The notes under the pieces are model-generated. The model made no database searches, had not been told where the DNA came from, and was given only the letters and a program-made list of their open reading frames with translations. This document shows positions 1-11,678 of a DNA stretch of 64,000 nucleotides, in pieces; within the stretch, counting starts at the first letter, position 1; the number at the start of each line of letters is the position of its first letter. The stretch comes from Thinopyrum elongatum (lineage: Eukaryota > Streptophyta > Magnoliopsida > Poales > Poaceae). A program made the translations under genes and the position numbers. The stretch spans positions 216,379,018 through 216,443,017 of the forward strand of contig CM022299.1 of NCBI GenBank assembly GCA_011799875.1, given 5' to 3'.

Positions 1-313
1 TTTGAGTTCATATAATTTCATTTGGATTTTATTCAATTATAAATGGATTAAATACTTCTGTTTTGTTGCTGCATATTGCCGTTATATTTACTTAACTAAT
101 TTAGTTAATGTTTCTGTTATCTTTCAAATTGCTTTTGGAATATTTGCAACATGATGAACATTTTAGTTCCTGGATTTGAACAACTTTTATTTTCACTTTA
201 AATTAATTTGTAGTTTGAATTAGGAGTTTGAAATGCAATATGATGCAAATGATGACTAGGCACTGTTAAACTTGCTGACATGGCATTAACTAAGGGTGAT
301 CACTGTGGTTAAT
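1..313 (-). repeat. Element A partial 3' LTR
   Basis: Nearly identical to about 6825-7136. Identity stops at 313: the copy at 7136 continues into the LTR start (TGTAACACCCC on the minus strand), while here it passes directly into pol sequence. About 16 bases of the LTR start and the end of pol are therefore missing, which points to a deletion across the pol/3' LTR junction. Confidence 0.85.
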
Positions 314-760
314 ACGGATGGGATATTCTGGATAAGACAGATCTTCCCGCAATTCAAGCATTTCATGATCCACAGCTCGAATAGGATCCTTGAAGTAGCG
401 ACGAAGTTGGGATACATGAAAGACATCATGCACTTGAGAAAGATTTGGCGGCAATTGCAACTGATATGCCACTTCTCCTCGACGGGTAAGAATACGGAAT
501 GGGCCAATGTAGCGAGGAGCTAACTTGCCCTTGATTCTGAACCGATGAGTGCCTTTCAATGGAGTGACGTGAAGGTAAGCTTGCTCGCCAGGCTGATAGA
601 CCATTACCTTGTGCTTTCGGTCATAGTTGCTCTTCTGACGAGACTGAGCAGTTTTCAGATGTTCCCGGACAATGCGGACTTTTTCTTGAGCTTGTTGGAT
701 AATGTCCGGTCCGATGAGTGAGCATTCCCAATTTCCGACTAATTCAGAGGGGTTCGACAC
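290..760 (-). pseudogene. Element A integrase C-terminal part, chromodomain lost
   Basis: The 156-residue reading frame carries the integrase C-terminal region of a chromovirus. The string GKLAPRYIGPF near residue 78 is the GPY/F module and is followed by VHDVFHVSQLRRY. It aligns by eye with 20200-20410 of element B. Where B continues into a chromodomain (PVRILEELER), this frame stops matching after YPEYPIRI and its last six residues are encoded by LTR sequence. Its start is artificial: the preceding integrase frame ends at a stop codon (about 769-771) and at least one shift separates the two. No functional product is expected. Confidence 0.75.
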
Positions 761-768
761 TTACGTTC

Positions 769-1629
769 TTAAAGAACTTCAAACAGTGCCATCTTTAGAC
801 TAGCTTGATAGCTATTGTTGTAAGAGAATTCGGCATACGGGAGAGATTCCTCCCATTTCTTACCGAAGGAAATGACACAAGCTCGAAGCATATCTTCAAG
901 CACTTGATTAACTCGTTCGACTTGACCCTGAGACTGATGGTGGAAAGCGGTGCTGAAGGACAAATGAGTTCCCATAGCTTCTTGGACACTTTCCCAGAAT
1001 CTGGAGGTAAAGAGGCTGCCACGATCCGAACTGATCTCCAACGGAATACCGTGGAGTGACACAATTCGGGAAACATACAAGTCTGCTAACTGACTAGCAG
1101 TGATTGTCTCCTTGACTAGCAGAAAGTGAGCAACCTTTGAGAATCGGTCAATGACGACAAAGATAGAATCATGACCCTTCTGAGATCTAGGAAAACCAGT
1201 AATGAAATCCATTTGGACCTTGTCCCATTTCCATTCAGGAATATCAAGAGGTTGCAGAGTTCCAGCAGGCAGTGTACGCTTGTGTGTGTCCCACCATTGA
1301 GCAGCGGGACCCTTTAATAAAAAGGATGCGAAGGTGACAAAGTTGGCAGGAGAGACATTTGCAGACTCCATCTTGTGAGTAATGTCGCGAATCCAGTCAT
1401 CAGCATCTAGTGGCTTCTTAGAGTTGCGGAACTGAGTCGGGTTAAGACGCACAAATTCCGACAGAGTTATTGCAGCAGGGTTCTGGTTGTTCTGATGCGG
1501 AAACTGAGCCATAATCCCAGTCATGAACTGGCGGTTGAGCTCGAATTGTTGCATCATAGCTGCCATATAATCTGGCGGTGGTGGGTGTTCAGGGGCACGA
1601 CCACGACAACGACCACCTGGTCTAACCAT
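769..1629 (-). pseudogene. Element A gag N-terminal part fused in frame to integrase core
   Basis: This is one open frame of 286 residues from an ATG at 1629. Residues 1-123 are gag-like: a basic start, a QF-rich helix, then LNPTQFRNSKKPLDADDWI and LLKGPAAQWWD, typical of the Retrotrans_gag domain. From about residue 124 it is integrase: WKWDKVQMDFITGFPRS holds the first catalytic Asp, SSDRGSLFTS the second, and GQVERVNQVLEDML the Glu. Gag C-terminus, zinc knuckle, protease, RT, RNase H and the integrase zinc-binding end (about 3 kb compared with element B) are missing. The join lies near 1255-1270 at a Pro-Ala-Gly string present in both parental contexts. The frame ends at a TAA where the family has a Tyr codon. 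It is an unusual but probably inert chimera. Confidence 0.8.
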
Positions 1630-2037
1630 CCTGCTAAGTTTTAACAGGGGTAGTTTAGTAAATGTAATTGCAAGTGTTTAGGGACAAGCATGACGTAACT
1701 CGACAATAATTAAGCAGTGTAACAGATACTTAACAGTAGTCAATTAGGACATACAGATCCATACACAGAGTCGGGTACATTCGGACAGCATAACGGCGCA
1801 AATTTAAAAGCTAGATATGCTAGGCGGCGCGCAGGCACGCGGTAAGAAAGTACCCAACGAGACATAGCAAAGGCTACATCAACATCGGGGAAAACCACTG
1901 AAATGGCGTAACTGCAAGTGCGGACGACGAATGGCCGTCGCAGGAAAATCCTGCTCTCCATGTGCACTCTGATGCAGAATCCAGTCTCGAGCTGGAAGAA
2001 GAGGTCCACGGGCAGGTGTGTGACCTCCAACAGCAGG

Positions 2038-2649
2038 CTAATCAATATCAGCATACATCTGAGTCCTACGCGGGTAAAGAATGTACTCCGGATGTATCCC
2101 TGCATGAACAGCTGGTAGCACCTGCGTCATAGCATCGTAGAGGCGTGCTCGAGTGGCAAACAACTCGACGGCAAGCGCTCGGACAATGCGATCCAGAGCC
2201 TGAGTGCACTGAATCAGAACCTGCGGGTCATAACGACGACGCTCGTACGGGGCACAAATAGCTGTGTAGTACCCAGTAGCATCTCCAGTAGGGGCATACG
2301 GAATGTATCGGAACTCAGAGGCATCCAAGCTAACGCTGAACTCTCCTCGGAGACGTGCGACAGAAGAGTAGGTGGCATCATGGACTGCCATCTCAATCAT
2401 CACGCCAATACTGTGGAAAAGGTGCAGCTCAGTGTCTGAGTCATCTAGCTGATTATAGATACGAACATCAGCATGGTACTGCTCCTGGTTGAACTCACGG
2501 TAATCCTCGTAGACCATGTACTCGGGGTACCAGCGGTAGCCTAGTCTGGTCCGGAGGGCGATCAGGACAGCTGGAAAACCAGGGGCATCACGAGCCCAAG
2601 CGCGAAGCACAAGCTGCGTCGCAGGGCGTGGCAGAAACAAACGATCCAT
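2038..2649 (-). CDS. Element A ORF of unknown function between PBS and gag
   Basis: An open frame of 203 residues from an ATG at 2649 (MDRLFLPRPATQLVLRAW) to a stop at 2038. I recognise no domain. It is rich in Tyr and Arg, has no signal peptide or membrane segment, and ends in a helical Leu/Ala-rich stretch followed by a Pro-Tyr-Arg tail. Element B has an ORF in the same place (15103-15870) with a similar layout: a Tyr-rich first half, a central stretch ending in a basic aromatic run, and a Leu-rich helix near the end. The shared position suggests a lineage-specific extra ORF. The frame is open over its full length, unlike the neighbouring gag-pol. The 300 bases between its start and the PBS show nothing else. 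Confidence 0.5.
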   Translation of the reverse strand: MDRLFLPRPATQLVLRAWARDAPGFPAVLIALRTRLGYRWYPEYMVYEDYREFNQEQYHADVRIYNQLDDSDTELHLFHSIGVMIEMAVHDATYSSVARLRGEFSVSLDASEFRYIPYAPTGDATGYYTAICAPYERRRYDPQVLIQCTQALDRIVRALAVELFATRARLYDAMTQVLPAVHAGIHPEYILYPRRTQMYADID

Positions 2650-3025
2650 CTGAAACAGAGGAAATTTAGGATTGTCAAATGACAATGAGAAGTATAACTC
2701 AACTCAGAAAGGAAGGTTAAACAAACCAATGGAAAGGAAAATGATTTTCAGACTAATCAGATCAATGGTAAGGAATAAGCACACATAGCCAGCTCTCCGG
2801 GTACACGAGATTTACGAGATCCTAAGTGTCGGCGTTAGTAAAATCTTTAACCCGAATAGAAGAGAGATCAGAGTCCCAGAGTATAGAAGAGAAATAAAAG
2901 ATCCTAATACCACCCATTCGGCGACGTGGGCCCGTAAGCCAAACAGCCAAGTTAGTAAAACAGTTTTGGAACACTAGACTCAACTTTGGCCAAGGAGTTG
3001 GAAGGGGGCTTCCTACAGGCAGTCA

Positions 3026-3037
3026 GCTCTGATACCA
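3026..3037 (-). promoter_or_regulatory. Primer-binding site of element A (tRNA-iMet type)
   Basis: On the minus strand this reads TGGTATCAGAGC, the standard complement of the initiator tRNA-Met 3' end. It lies three bases from the LTR end (GGGCGTCACA). Confidence 0.85.
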
Positions 3038-3040
3038 ACT

Positions 3041-6000
3041 TGTGACGCCCCCGACTCAATCGTGCACTAATCATACACGCAAACATGCATGATCAAGCAC
3101 AGGGACTCACGGGAAGATATCACAACACAACTCTAACACCAATAAACAAAGATCCACGAATATTACAGACCAGGGATCACGTGGATCCGAATACATAAGT
3201 CAGTCATACAAATAATATCTGGGTACAAACATAGTTAGTCAAGGTTTGCCTTAAGAAGGCTAGCACAAACAACGACTCTAGATCGAAAGGCGAAGGCCTC
3301 CTGCCTAGGGCCTCCGATCCTACTCCTGGTCGGCTGACTCGATCCAGTAGTACGTTCCGTCTGGGCCCTCCTGGTAGTAAGCTCCTGTAGTGGCATCTGG
3401 CTCCTGGGCTCCATCGTCTGAGGTAACGTCAAAAAGGGGTATGGGGAAAAAGAGGTCGCAAAGCAACCGTGAGTACTCATTCGAAGTACTCAACAAGCAA
3501 GGATCTACACTACATATGGAACATTATCAAAGAAAGGCTGTATATGTGGACTGGGTTGCAGAAATGCCAGAATAGAGAGAAGACCTAGTCCTATCGAAGA
3601 CTAGCATCTTCATGAAGCCACCATCTTGCAGCAATTAGAAGAGTACAGAAAAGCATTTTATTAAGCAAGCATGTTTAGGCAAAGCCTAGAGATCCTTCCT
3701 CGACTCCATGCGAGAAAGCGATCCCGGAGCTTCAATTAATTAAACAAGTATCCAGTTCAAGTAATAGATCAGGATACCAAACTGAGCGTCCTGTTACCGT
3801 GGATACGGCTATTCGAATAGATCACTTCCCTGCAGGGGTGCACTACTGTTACCCAACACGCTCGATCACCTCTGGCCGGACACACTTGCTGGGTAATGCC
3901 TAGCCTCAGGATATCGACACGAAGCAGCGCCCTACCAAGGCTCAGCAGAGAGGTCAACACGCCGGACTAACCTATGCATCCAGGGGTCTTGGGCCATCGC
4001 CCCGGGCGCTCCTGCGCATTGCGAGACTGGCCGGGGAGCAGGTGCGACACTTAACTCGTCAGTGAAGTATCCAGCCCAACCCAAACAATCAGCTCGCACG
4101 GTGAACTGTGACGTCTAATGAGCTTTCGGGAGAAACGTACGACGTAGAGGGCCCCATAACCATTATCCCGTGTGGTGGTAGTGCGTATAGGGCACGACGA
4201 CCCACTCAGATCAAATACCCAAATCCGTTAGGCGTATTTAATAACTCACGGAGACGATCAGAGTTTCTGATGCTCCACCACAATATCTATCTCGGGTGCC
4301 CTCCTGGCAAGCCCGACTGTATAATTTTCCCGCGGGTACCCCTCAGGGTCGACCCGCCTGCGACAAAGGTCAAAGTAACCATGTGGTCATAACATCAAGG
4401 GGGAAACCTCGAGGAATCACCCTTGGTGGATTCCACTCGATGAAATCATCAAGGTGAACGTATGAGGAATCACCCTCGAGGTTCACACTTGAGCGGTTGC
4501 ACGATAGAGTCGTAGCGGGAGTGGTTAAGGAGGAATCACCCTCGATGACCACAGCCGAACAGCTACACTGCAGAGTTATCATTAGGAGTGCGTTACGAGG
4601 TATCACCCTTGGCACTCGATAGTAACTATGCAGAGTCATACAACAAAGGGGGGTGAAGTGAGGTGTCGGTCCCTGGTCATCGATCACGTTGATCGAGTCG
4701 TCGATGATGAAGCAGAGGCAACAAGGACAAGGTGGGGGTCACTGATGGATCAATAACCAACCTATACTAAGCAGTTTGAAATAGGCAGGTAAGGTCGCAA
4801 TAAGCAAGTTACAAAAGCAGGCTATGCATCAGAATAGGATCAATCATTTACAGTAGCAAAATCTAATGCAAGCATGAGAAAATAGAATGGGCGATATCAG
4901 ATTGTTCAAGGGGGGGGGGCTTGCCTGGAAGCTCTGCTGAGAGGGGCTGGTCGTCAGAAGGTTGCTCGTCCAGAGCGTAGTCGTACTCTGCTGCTTCGGC
5001 GTCGGTCTCGGCGTCTATCGAGAGAGAAGGAGGGGGAAAGAAACAATAAATTCACGGCAAAAATGCAAAATAATATGCGTGACATGCCTAAAGGATATGC
5101 AGAGGTGTTCTACTGCCTAAGTAGATGATTTAGTTAATTTAGGAATTTATTTGGATTTATTTTATTAAAGTTGAGCACTATTCATTTATCGAAATCAGTC
5201 TAAAAGTTCCATGTTCAGATAGTTAGGGGCGTCTGACAGCAATACGAAGGGCGTATTTAGATTCGTCTCATCGTTCTGAGCAACTTTCATGTATAAAGTT
5301 TTTCGATCGGAGCTACGGTTTATTTTATATGAATTTCTAAAGTTTTAATCATTTTCTGGATTTTATTTAATTATTTTAAATAAACATTATCCAGAATAGC
5401 ATGGGATGACATCAGCATGACATATGTGTGACATCAGCAGTCAACAGTGCGGTTGACTGGAGTCAAACCTTACCTGTGGGTCCAGTGGGACCCACTTGTC
5501 AGTGACTCAGCTAATTAAACAGAGTTAGTTTAAACTAATTAGGTTAATTAGTGGGTGGGGCCTACTGTCAGTGAGTGATTAGCATTTAAACTAATTAATT
5601 AATTAATTAATAGATTATCTATATAATTAAAATTGTTTAATCACGCGGGACCCACATGTCAGTGGGCCATGGCGCCCAGTCAGCAGTTGACCCAGTCAAC
5701 TGGGTCAACTGGGGCCCGTGGGGCCCAGTCTCAGTGACACAGGGGTGAGGCCCATCGGCGCCAGGTCAGCACGGCGGCCGGAGCAACGCCGGCGACCTCT
5801 CCAGCGGCGGATCCGCGCTGGAGTTGGCCGAAAATCGTCTACGGTGTACCATTTGGCGCGATTCTTTCGACGTTCGAATGAGGGCTCGATGCCGCATCGA
5901 TCCGTGGCGGTCGCGCGGGCTAAAATGACTGGAGTCGAGCGCTACGTCGGCGTCGACAGCGAGGTCTTTCGGGCGTGCTTTGGAAATGCCAAAACAGAGC

Positions 6001-7152
6001 GCGCGCAGGCGATTTAAAGCATCGGGCCGCACCACTGGAGTGCCCCGAGCATGATGACGTGCTCGGACGACCATGACATCAAGAGGAACGGAGACGGCGA
6101 GCCGCACGGCGGAGCTGAGCTTCGGCTATGGCGGCGAGCTAGCTAGGACGGTGCAGAGCGGCTCGGGAGAAAAGCGGAGGGGAGGGGAGGCTCAGTGGCA
6201 TTGCAAAGAAGGCCCGGGGACAGCTCGAGGTGGCCGGAATCGACGGCGAGGTCGCGGTGGCCGTAGAGGAAGGAGAAGGTCGACGCGGGCGAGGCAGGGG
6301 CTCCCATCTCTGCCAAGTGGCACTGGTCAATGCAGCTATCAGCGGCGGAGCAGACGGACACCGGGAGGCGTCGAGGGGATGACGGTGGCCGCAGCTAGGA
6401 CGGGGCCATGGCGATGGGTGCGTTCAGGATCTGGGGAAACAGAGAGGAAGCGAGGGGAGAGTGAGCGACGGGGATGCCAGGGGGTCACGGGGCCTCGCCC
6501 TTATCCTCCACGCGGGCGCGGCGACACGCTATCGAGCGAGCGAGCAGGGAGGACCAGGCGCGGGTGTGCGGCAGAGGACGACAGCGAGCGGGGAGGAGCA
6601 GTGGGAGGTGGGAGATGCTGCGGGATGGGCTGGGCCGGCGCTGTAGCCACTTAGGCCCAGCCGCTGTGGTCCTTTTTCTTTTTCTTCTTTTCTTTTCTGT
6701 TTTGTTTTCTGTTTTCATTTGTTTTTCTATTTTGCAAAATGTGTGGGCCCATTTATAGTTTTGTAAAATATGTGAACTAGCCACAATACTTCAGTGCAAC
6801 ATTTACTACTGCCGTAAAAAGGTTTTGAGTTCATATAATTTCATTTGGATTTTATTCAATTATAAATGGATTAAATACTTCTATTTTGTTGCTGTATATT
6901 GCTGTTATATTTACTTAACTAATTTAGTTAATGTTTCTGTTATCTTTCAAATTGCTTTGGGAATATTTGCAACATGATGAACATTTTAGTTCCTGGATTT
7001 GAACAACTTTTATTTTCACTTTAAATTAATTTGAAGTTTGAATTAGGAGTTTGAAATGCAATATGATGCAAATGATGACTAGGCACTGTTAAACTTGCTA
7101 ACATGGCATTAACTAAGGGTGATCACTGTGGTTAATTACATGGGGTGTTACA
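3041..7152 (-). repeat. Element A 5' LTR (about 4.1 kb)
   Basis: On the minus strand it begins TGTAACACCCCATG and ends GGGCGTCACA. It contains short GC-rich grass promoter-like stretches (gtgggacccacttgtcagtg type, 5470-5700), a GC-rich part at 5700-6660 with spurious open frames, an AT-rich part at 6660-7150, and four spaced copies of a GAGGAATCACCCT motif at 4411-4612. A 10-base G run lies near 4909-4918. No gene is present in it. Confidence 0.85.
4411..4612 (+). repeat. Four-copy GAGGAATCACCCT motif inside the A LTR
   Basis: Copies start at 4411, 4464, 4530 and 4597 (the last with one change), each followed by tcg or tgg. The spacing of 53, 66 and 67 bases suggests a decayed short tandem array. 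Confidence 0.7.
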
Positions 7153-10100
7153 GACATCCACCCTGCTAGCCCAGGCTACCGACCAGGAACCTATCTCCCG
7201 ATCAAAGAAGAAGCAGAAGAAGAACTCTAAAACAAGCAAGCATCACTCTCACGTCAGATCATTGCATTACCTGTACCTGCATATGTTGTTGTAGTAATCT
7301 GTGAGCCACAAGGACTCAGCAATCCCATTACCATGGGTATGAAGACTAGCAAAGCTTAATGGGTATGGAATGGGTAAGTGGTGAGGTTGCAGCAGCACTA
7401 AGCATTGTATGGTGGCTAACTTACGAGTACAAGAGTAAGAAGAGCAACTACGCATAATGATCACAAACTAGTAATGATCAATAAGTGATCCTGAACTACT
7501 TACGAGTCAAACACAACCCCATCGTGTTCTCTTCTCGAACTCACACGAAAATAGACGGTCACGGTTACACACGCGGTTGGTGTATTTTATTTCGGGTTTA
7601 GTTTCAAGTTCTCTACAACTAGATATTATAAATTTCCAATCTGCCATATAACCGCAGGCACGGCTCTCGAAAAGATTAAACCCTGCAGGGGTGTCCCAAC
7701 TTAGTCCATCATAAACTCTCATGATCCACGGAGGAAAAACCTCCATCTCGAGACAACCAGATCAAGCTCGGAATCCCAGTGCACAAGACATTTCGACAAT
7801 GGTAAATCAAGTCCATCAAGACCTCTCGACGTGTCGACGATCCTGATAGGAGCCGCGTATCTCGTTCTCAGGACACGGTGGATGAACACTACGTACGACA
7901 GCCGAAAACCCGAGTTGCCACAGGTGGCGCCGCAAGTGGCTCTAGTTTGGACCAGCACCATCAGCACTGCCCCCTGTATTATGTTGAATAACGAGCCTCA
8001 GGTAGCGCTAACTCCCTATGCGTCAAATTTATTATTAGGTTTATTATGTTGGGCAAATGTTAAAACCAATGTTGGGCCTTGCTGGAGGAGCTTTATTCAA
8101 AGTGAACTGTCAAGGGGGGCCCATAAACCCCGACCGTGTTAGGAATGCAAATCAAGGAACATAACACCGGTATGACAGAAACTAGGGCAGCATGAGTGGA
8201 ACAAAACACCAGGCAAAAGACCGAGCCTTCCACCCATTACCAAGTATATAGATGCATTAATTAAATAAGAGATATTGTGATATCCCATGATATCCATGTC
8301 CCAACATGGAACAATATGCACTGCACCTGCAACTAGAAACGCTATAAGAGGGGCTGAGCAAAGTGGTAACATAGCCAATCAACGGTTTGCTGGGATGTGG
8401 AAAAAGGTTAGAGGCTTATCATGGCAATTTGGGAGGCTTGACAAACAAGTGGTAGGTAGCATGACATAGCGATAGCATCAAGACAACTAGCAAAGCAAAG
8501 ATACTAGTGATATCCAAGGTAATGTTCATCTTGCCTGAAATCCCGCTCGGAAGAAGATCGAGTCCATGAAGTAGACGAACCAACATAGTCGAACGAATCC
8601 TCACAATCGCAACGAAACCGAGAACTATCGAGAAGGAGCACAACCGGAAAAAAGTAAACAACACGGTAAACACACAAGCATAGACATGACATGATGCACA
8701 ACCAAGTATGATGCATGCCAAGGTTAAATATTGTTACTCATGGGAAAAGATGGTGCATGAAAGAACCCCACATCAAGGCAAGTTTAAATGAGGCCGGAAA
8801 CAACACATAACAATTCCAGAAACTCCCCATATGCAAATTTCAAAATTTGTAATGATCTGAACAAAACATTATGTTAAAGTTGTTAAACAACAAGTTAAAG
8901 GGCACCATGATGATCTACACGTTTTTCTAGTCAAGTTACATATAAAGATCATTTAATTCGGAGCTACGGTCTAGAAGATATGAGCTAAACAAGTTTAACA
9001 TGGCATTGATGCAAAATGCATGCAAACATCAACCAAAAGCACTCAAAACAAAGATGCAACAAGGTATCATTGAACTACATGCAAATCTAAGCAAGTTTCA
9101 TATAGGACATGATTAAAACGGGCAACGGTCCAAAACATACACACAAAGACATGTTTAAACAAAAATATGCCCAAAACAACAACAAGGCATATTGCAAGCA
9201 ACAAATCAACATGCTACATGAACCATATGGGCACAAACATGATATGCACTTTAAGTAGAGATAACATACTTCAATTCATATTTACGGTTCAGGTTCATAA
9301 GCATCATGGTTAATTTACTATGATCCACGCAAAATGCAATGTTCTGTTACAGATTAGGACTTAGTGAAAAACTGGGCATATACATGAGCAGAGTTAATAT
9401 GATGCCATGTTGGAGGCAAGAAACAAATATGCTGTAGTGCTCGAACATGGCATAAAAAAGCCTAGCATGCTAGTACATATCATGTATCTCAAATCAGACA
9501 TCATGGCATATACATAGGAGCAACAGGTTCATGGGAACCGTCAAAGCAATATGCAACCGTGAATTCGAAAATCTGGGAACACAAACATTAACATCATGAT
9601 GCTGACTTTGGAGGCACATAACAGCAAGCATATCAATTTTAAAATTTATGAAATTGACATGGGCATGTAGTAGAAATGGCAATACCCAACTTATACCATT
9701 GGCACAACTTCGTATGATGCATAGATTAATTACTATGATTTTTGCAAAATGGAACATGTTGTTAACAGATTGACAGATTTAGCATGATGGCAACTTTAGA
9801 GCAAGAATGAGTCATGATACAGCAACCCTACATGGCAACCAAGGGTATGGCATCAAAGTACGAATAAGAAAGACCAAATCACATGAAGGAATCACATGCA
9901 TATTAGCAAAGGATTAGTGGCAACCATCAAGACAAGTTTGAAAGTTATAACAGTTTTCTGCACTTAACATCAGGATGCACTTTTGCAACGAAGATTATAA
10001 CATGTATATGAACTATAACATGAATGCAATTGCAACCACCATGTAGAGAATTGAGAGTAGATGATTTTAAATATATAAATCATCACCATAGGACCAACAT

Positions 10101-10506
10101 GCACAAAGTTACAGCCACTCAAACATGCATATATGATATTGAGAAAACAGGGACTTGGCCGTTTTAACAGAAAAAATAGAGTGAGCGCAAGATATCTAAC
10201 ACGTGTACGGGGTGAGGAATAGCTATTGGGTGCTCACCTAGGGCCCGATGGGCCGGCTCGGGGCTGGGGCTGGTGAACCGGGCGGTCCAGGGCGGTTCGG
10301 CTGGCTCAGGGGGGTTGCACGAACCGGGCCGGTTCACGCCGGATCGGGGTTGACGGGCGCGGGCCACTAGTCAGCGTCGCCGGCAGAGGAGGCCGAGGCC
10401 ATGGTGGAGCTCGACGTCGACGAGGGCTCCGGTGAGCTTGGGGAGGCACGGAGGGGCCCGGGACGCGCGGATCTGGGGCGGCGGAGCCGGATCCGGGCGC
10501 GGCGGC
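7153..10506 (-). repeat. LTR fragment of an older gypsy family (F')
   Basis: Bases 7157-8165 match 56362-57387 along their length with many substitutions and small indels. The 56 kb copy is an LTR next to a PBS, so this stretch is LTR sequence of the same family and orientation. It continues to 10506, where element C starts. The inner part (8140-10160) is AT-rich with long unrelated open stretches on neither strand. 10200-10506 is GC-rich, as expected for a promoter-proximal or transcribed LTR part. I see no gene here. Confidence 0.7.
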
Positions 10507-10875
10507 TGATACGTCTCCAACGTATCTATAATTTTTTCTTGTTCCATGCTGTTATATTATCATTCTTGGATGTTTTACAATCATTTTATAGCAACTTTAT
10601 ATCATTTTTTGGGACTAACCTATTAACATAGTGCCCAGTGCCAGTTGTTGTTTTTTGCTTGTTTTTTACTTCGCAGAATATCAGTACCAAACGGAGTCCA
10701 AACGCAGCGAAACTTTTTGGAGAATTTTTCTGGACCAGAAGACACCTGTTGGGCCAAAGAAGTACCAGAGGGGGGCTCCGAGGGGAGCACAACCCACCTG
10801 GGCGGGCCTGGGGGCCCAGGCGCGCCCTGGTAGGTTGTGCCCACCTCGGCCGCCTCCCGCACCGCCTCTTTGCTC

Positions 10876-10883
10876 TATAAATA
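10876..10883 (+). promoter_or_regulatory. TATA box of element C LTR
   Basis: TATAAATA is preceded by a GC-rich stretch and followed by accccaaaaatcc. It sits about 370 bases into the LTR, a plausible U3/R promoter position. Confidence 0.55.
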
Positions 10884-11673
10884 CCCCAAAAATCCAAAAA
10901 CCCTAGGGGAGTCGACGAATCACAATTCCAGCCGCCGCAAGTTCCAGAACCACCAGATCCAATCTAGACACAATCATGGAGGGGTTCATCATCCTCATTG
11001 GTGCCTCTCCGATGATGTGTGAGTAGTTCATTGTAGACCTACGGGTCTGTAGTTAGTAGCTAGATGGCTTCCTCTCTCTTTCTTTTGATTCTCAATACAA
11101 TGGTCTCTTGGAGATCTATTTGATGTAACCCTTTTTGCGGTGTGTTTGTTGGGATACGATGAACTTTGAGTTTATGATCAGATCTATTTATCCAAGAAAG
11201 TTATTTGAGTTTCTTTGATCTCTTATATGTATGATTACTTATAGCCTCGTATTTCTTCTTCGAATCTTTGGTTTAGTTAGGCCAACTAGATCGATTTTTG
11301 TTGCCATGGGAAGAGGCCCTTTGTGATGGGTTCAGTCGTGCAGTGTTCTTTCCCAGGGACAGAAGGGGCAGCAAGACACGTATTGATCGTTCTATTAAGG
11401 ATAACAAGATGTGATCTATTCCTACATGAATAGATCTTGTCTATATCATGTCATCATTCTTATTGCATTACTCTATTTCTCCATGAACTTAATACACTAG
11501 ATGCATGCTGGATAGCGGTCGATGTGTGGAGAAATAGTAGTTGATGTAGGCAGGAGTCGGTCTACTAATCTTGGACGTGATGCCTATATAATGATCATTG
11601 CCTGGATATCGTCATAATTATTTGAAGTTCTATCAATTGCCCAACAGTAAATTTTTTACCCGCCATATGCTAT

Positions 11674-11678
11674 TTCTT
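11674..11678 (+). repeat. Left target-site copy of element B
   Basis: Bases ttctt here match ttttt at 23870-23874 with one mismatch. They flank the complete element B inside the LTR of element C. Confidence 0.6.

Larger units (their letters stand above)
1..7152 (-). mobile_element. Element A: internally deleted Ty3/gypsy chromovirus-type LTR retrotransposon
   Basis: Minus-strand element. The 5' LTR lies at 3041-7152, the PBS at 3026-3037, the internal region at 314-3025, and a partial 3' LTR at 1-313 that runs off the window. The direct repeat between 1-313 and about 6825-7136 shows the LTR pair. The internal region is only about 2.7 kb and lacks protease, reverse transcriptase and RNase H. 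What remains is an unidentified ORF, a gag N-terminal part joined to an integrase core, and an integrase C-terminal part cut at the chromodomain. Bases 7153-7157 (gacat) would be one copy of the target duplication; the other is outside the window. It sits in LTR sequence of another family (F'). Confidence 0.85.
10507..11678 (+). repeat. Element C 5' LTR, first part
   Basis: It begins TGATACGTCTCCAACG, a start I associate with a very abundant Triticeae gypsy LTR group (from memory, not checked). It is interrupted at 11678 by element B and resumes at 23875, giving a rejoined LTR of about 1.58 kb. Bases 10502-10506 (gcggc) would be its left target-site copy. Confidence 0.75.

Noticed and set aside
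6073..6784. Several overlapping open frames on both strands in GC-rich sequence
   Set aside because: They lie inside the A LTR, have Arg/Gly/Pro-biased composition expected of GC-rich DNA, and no domain pattern.
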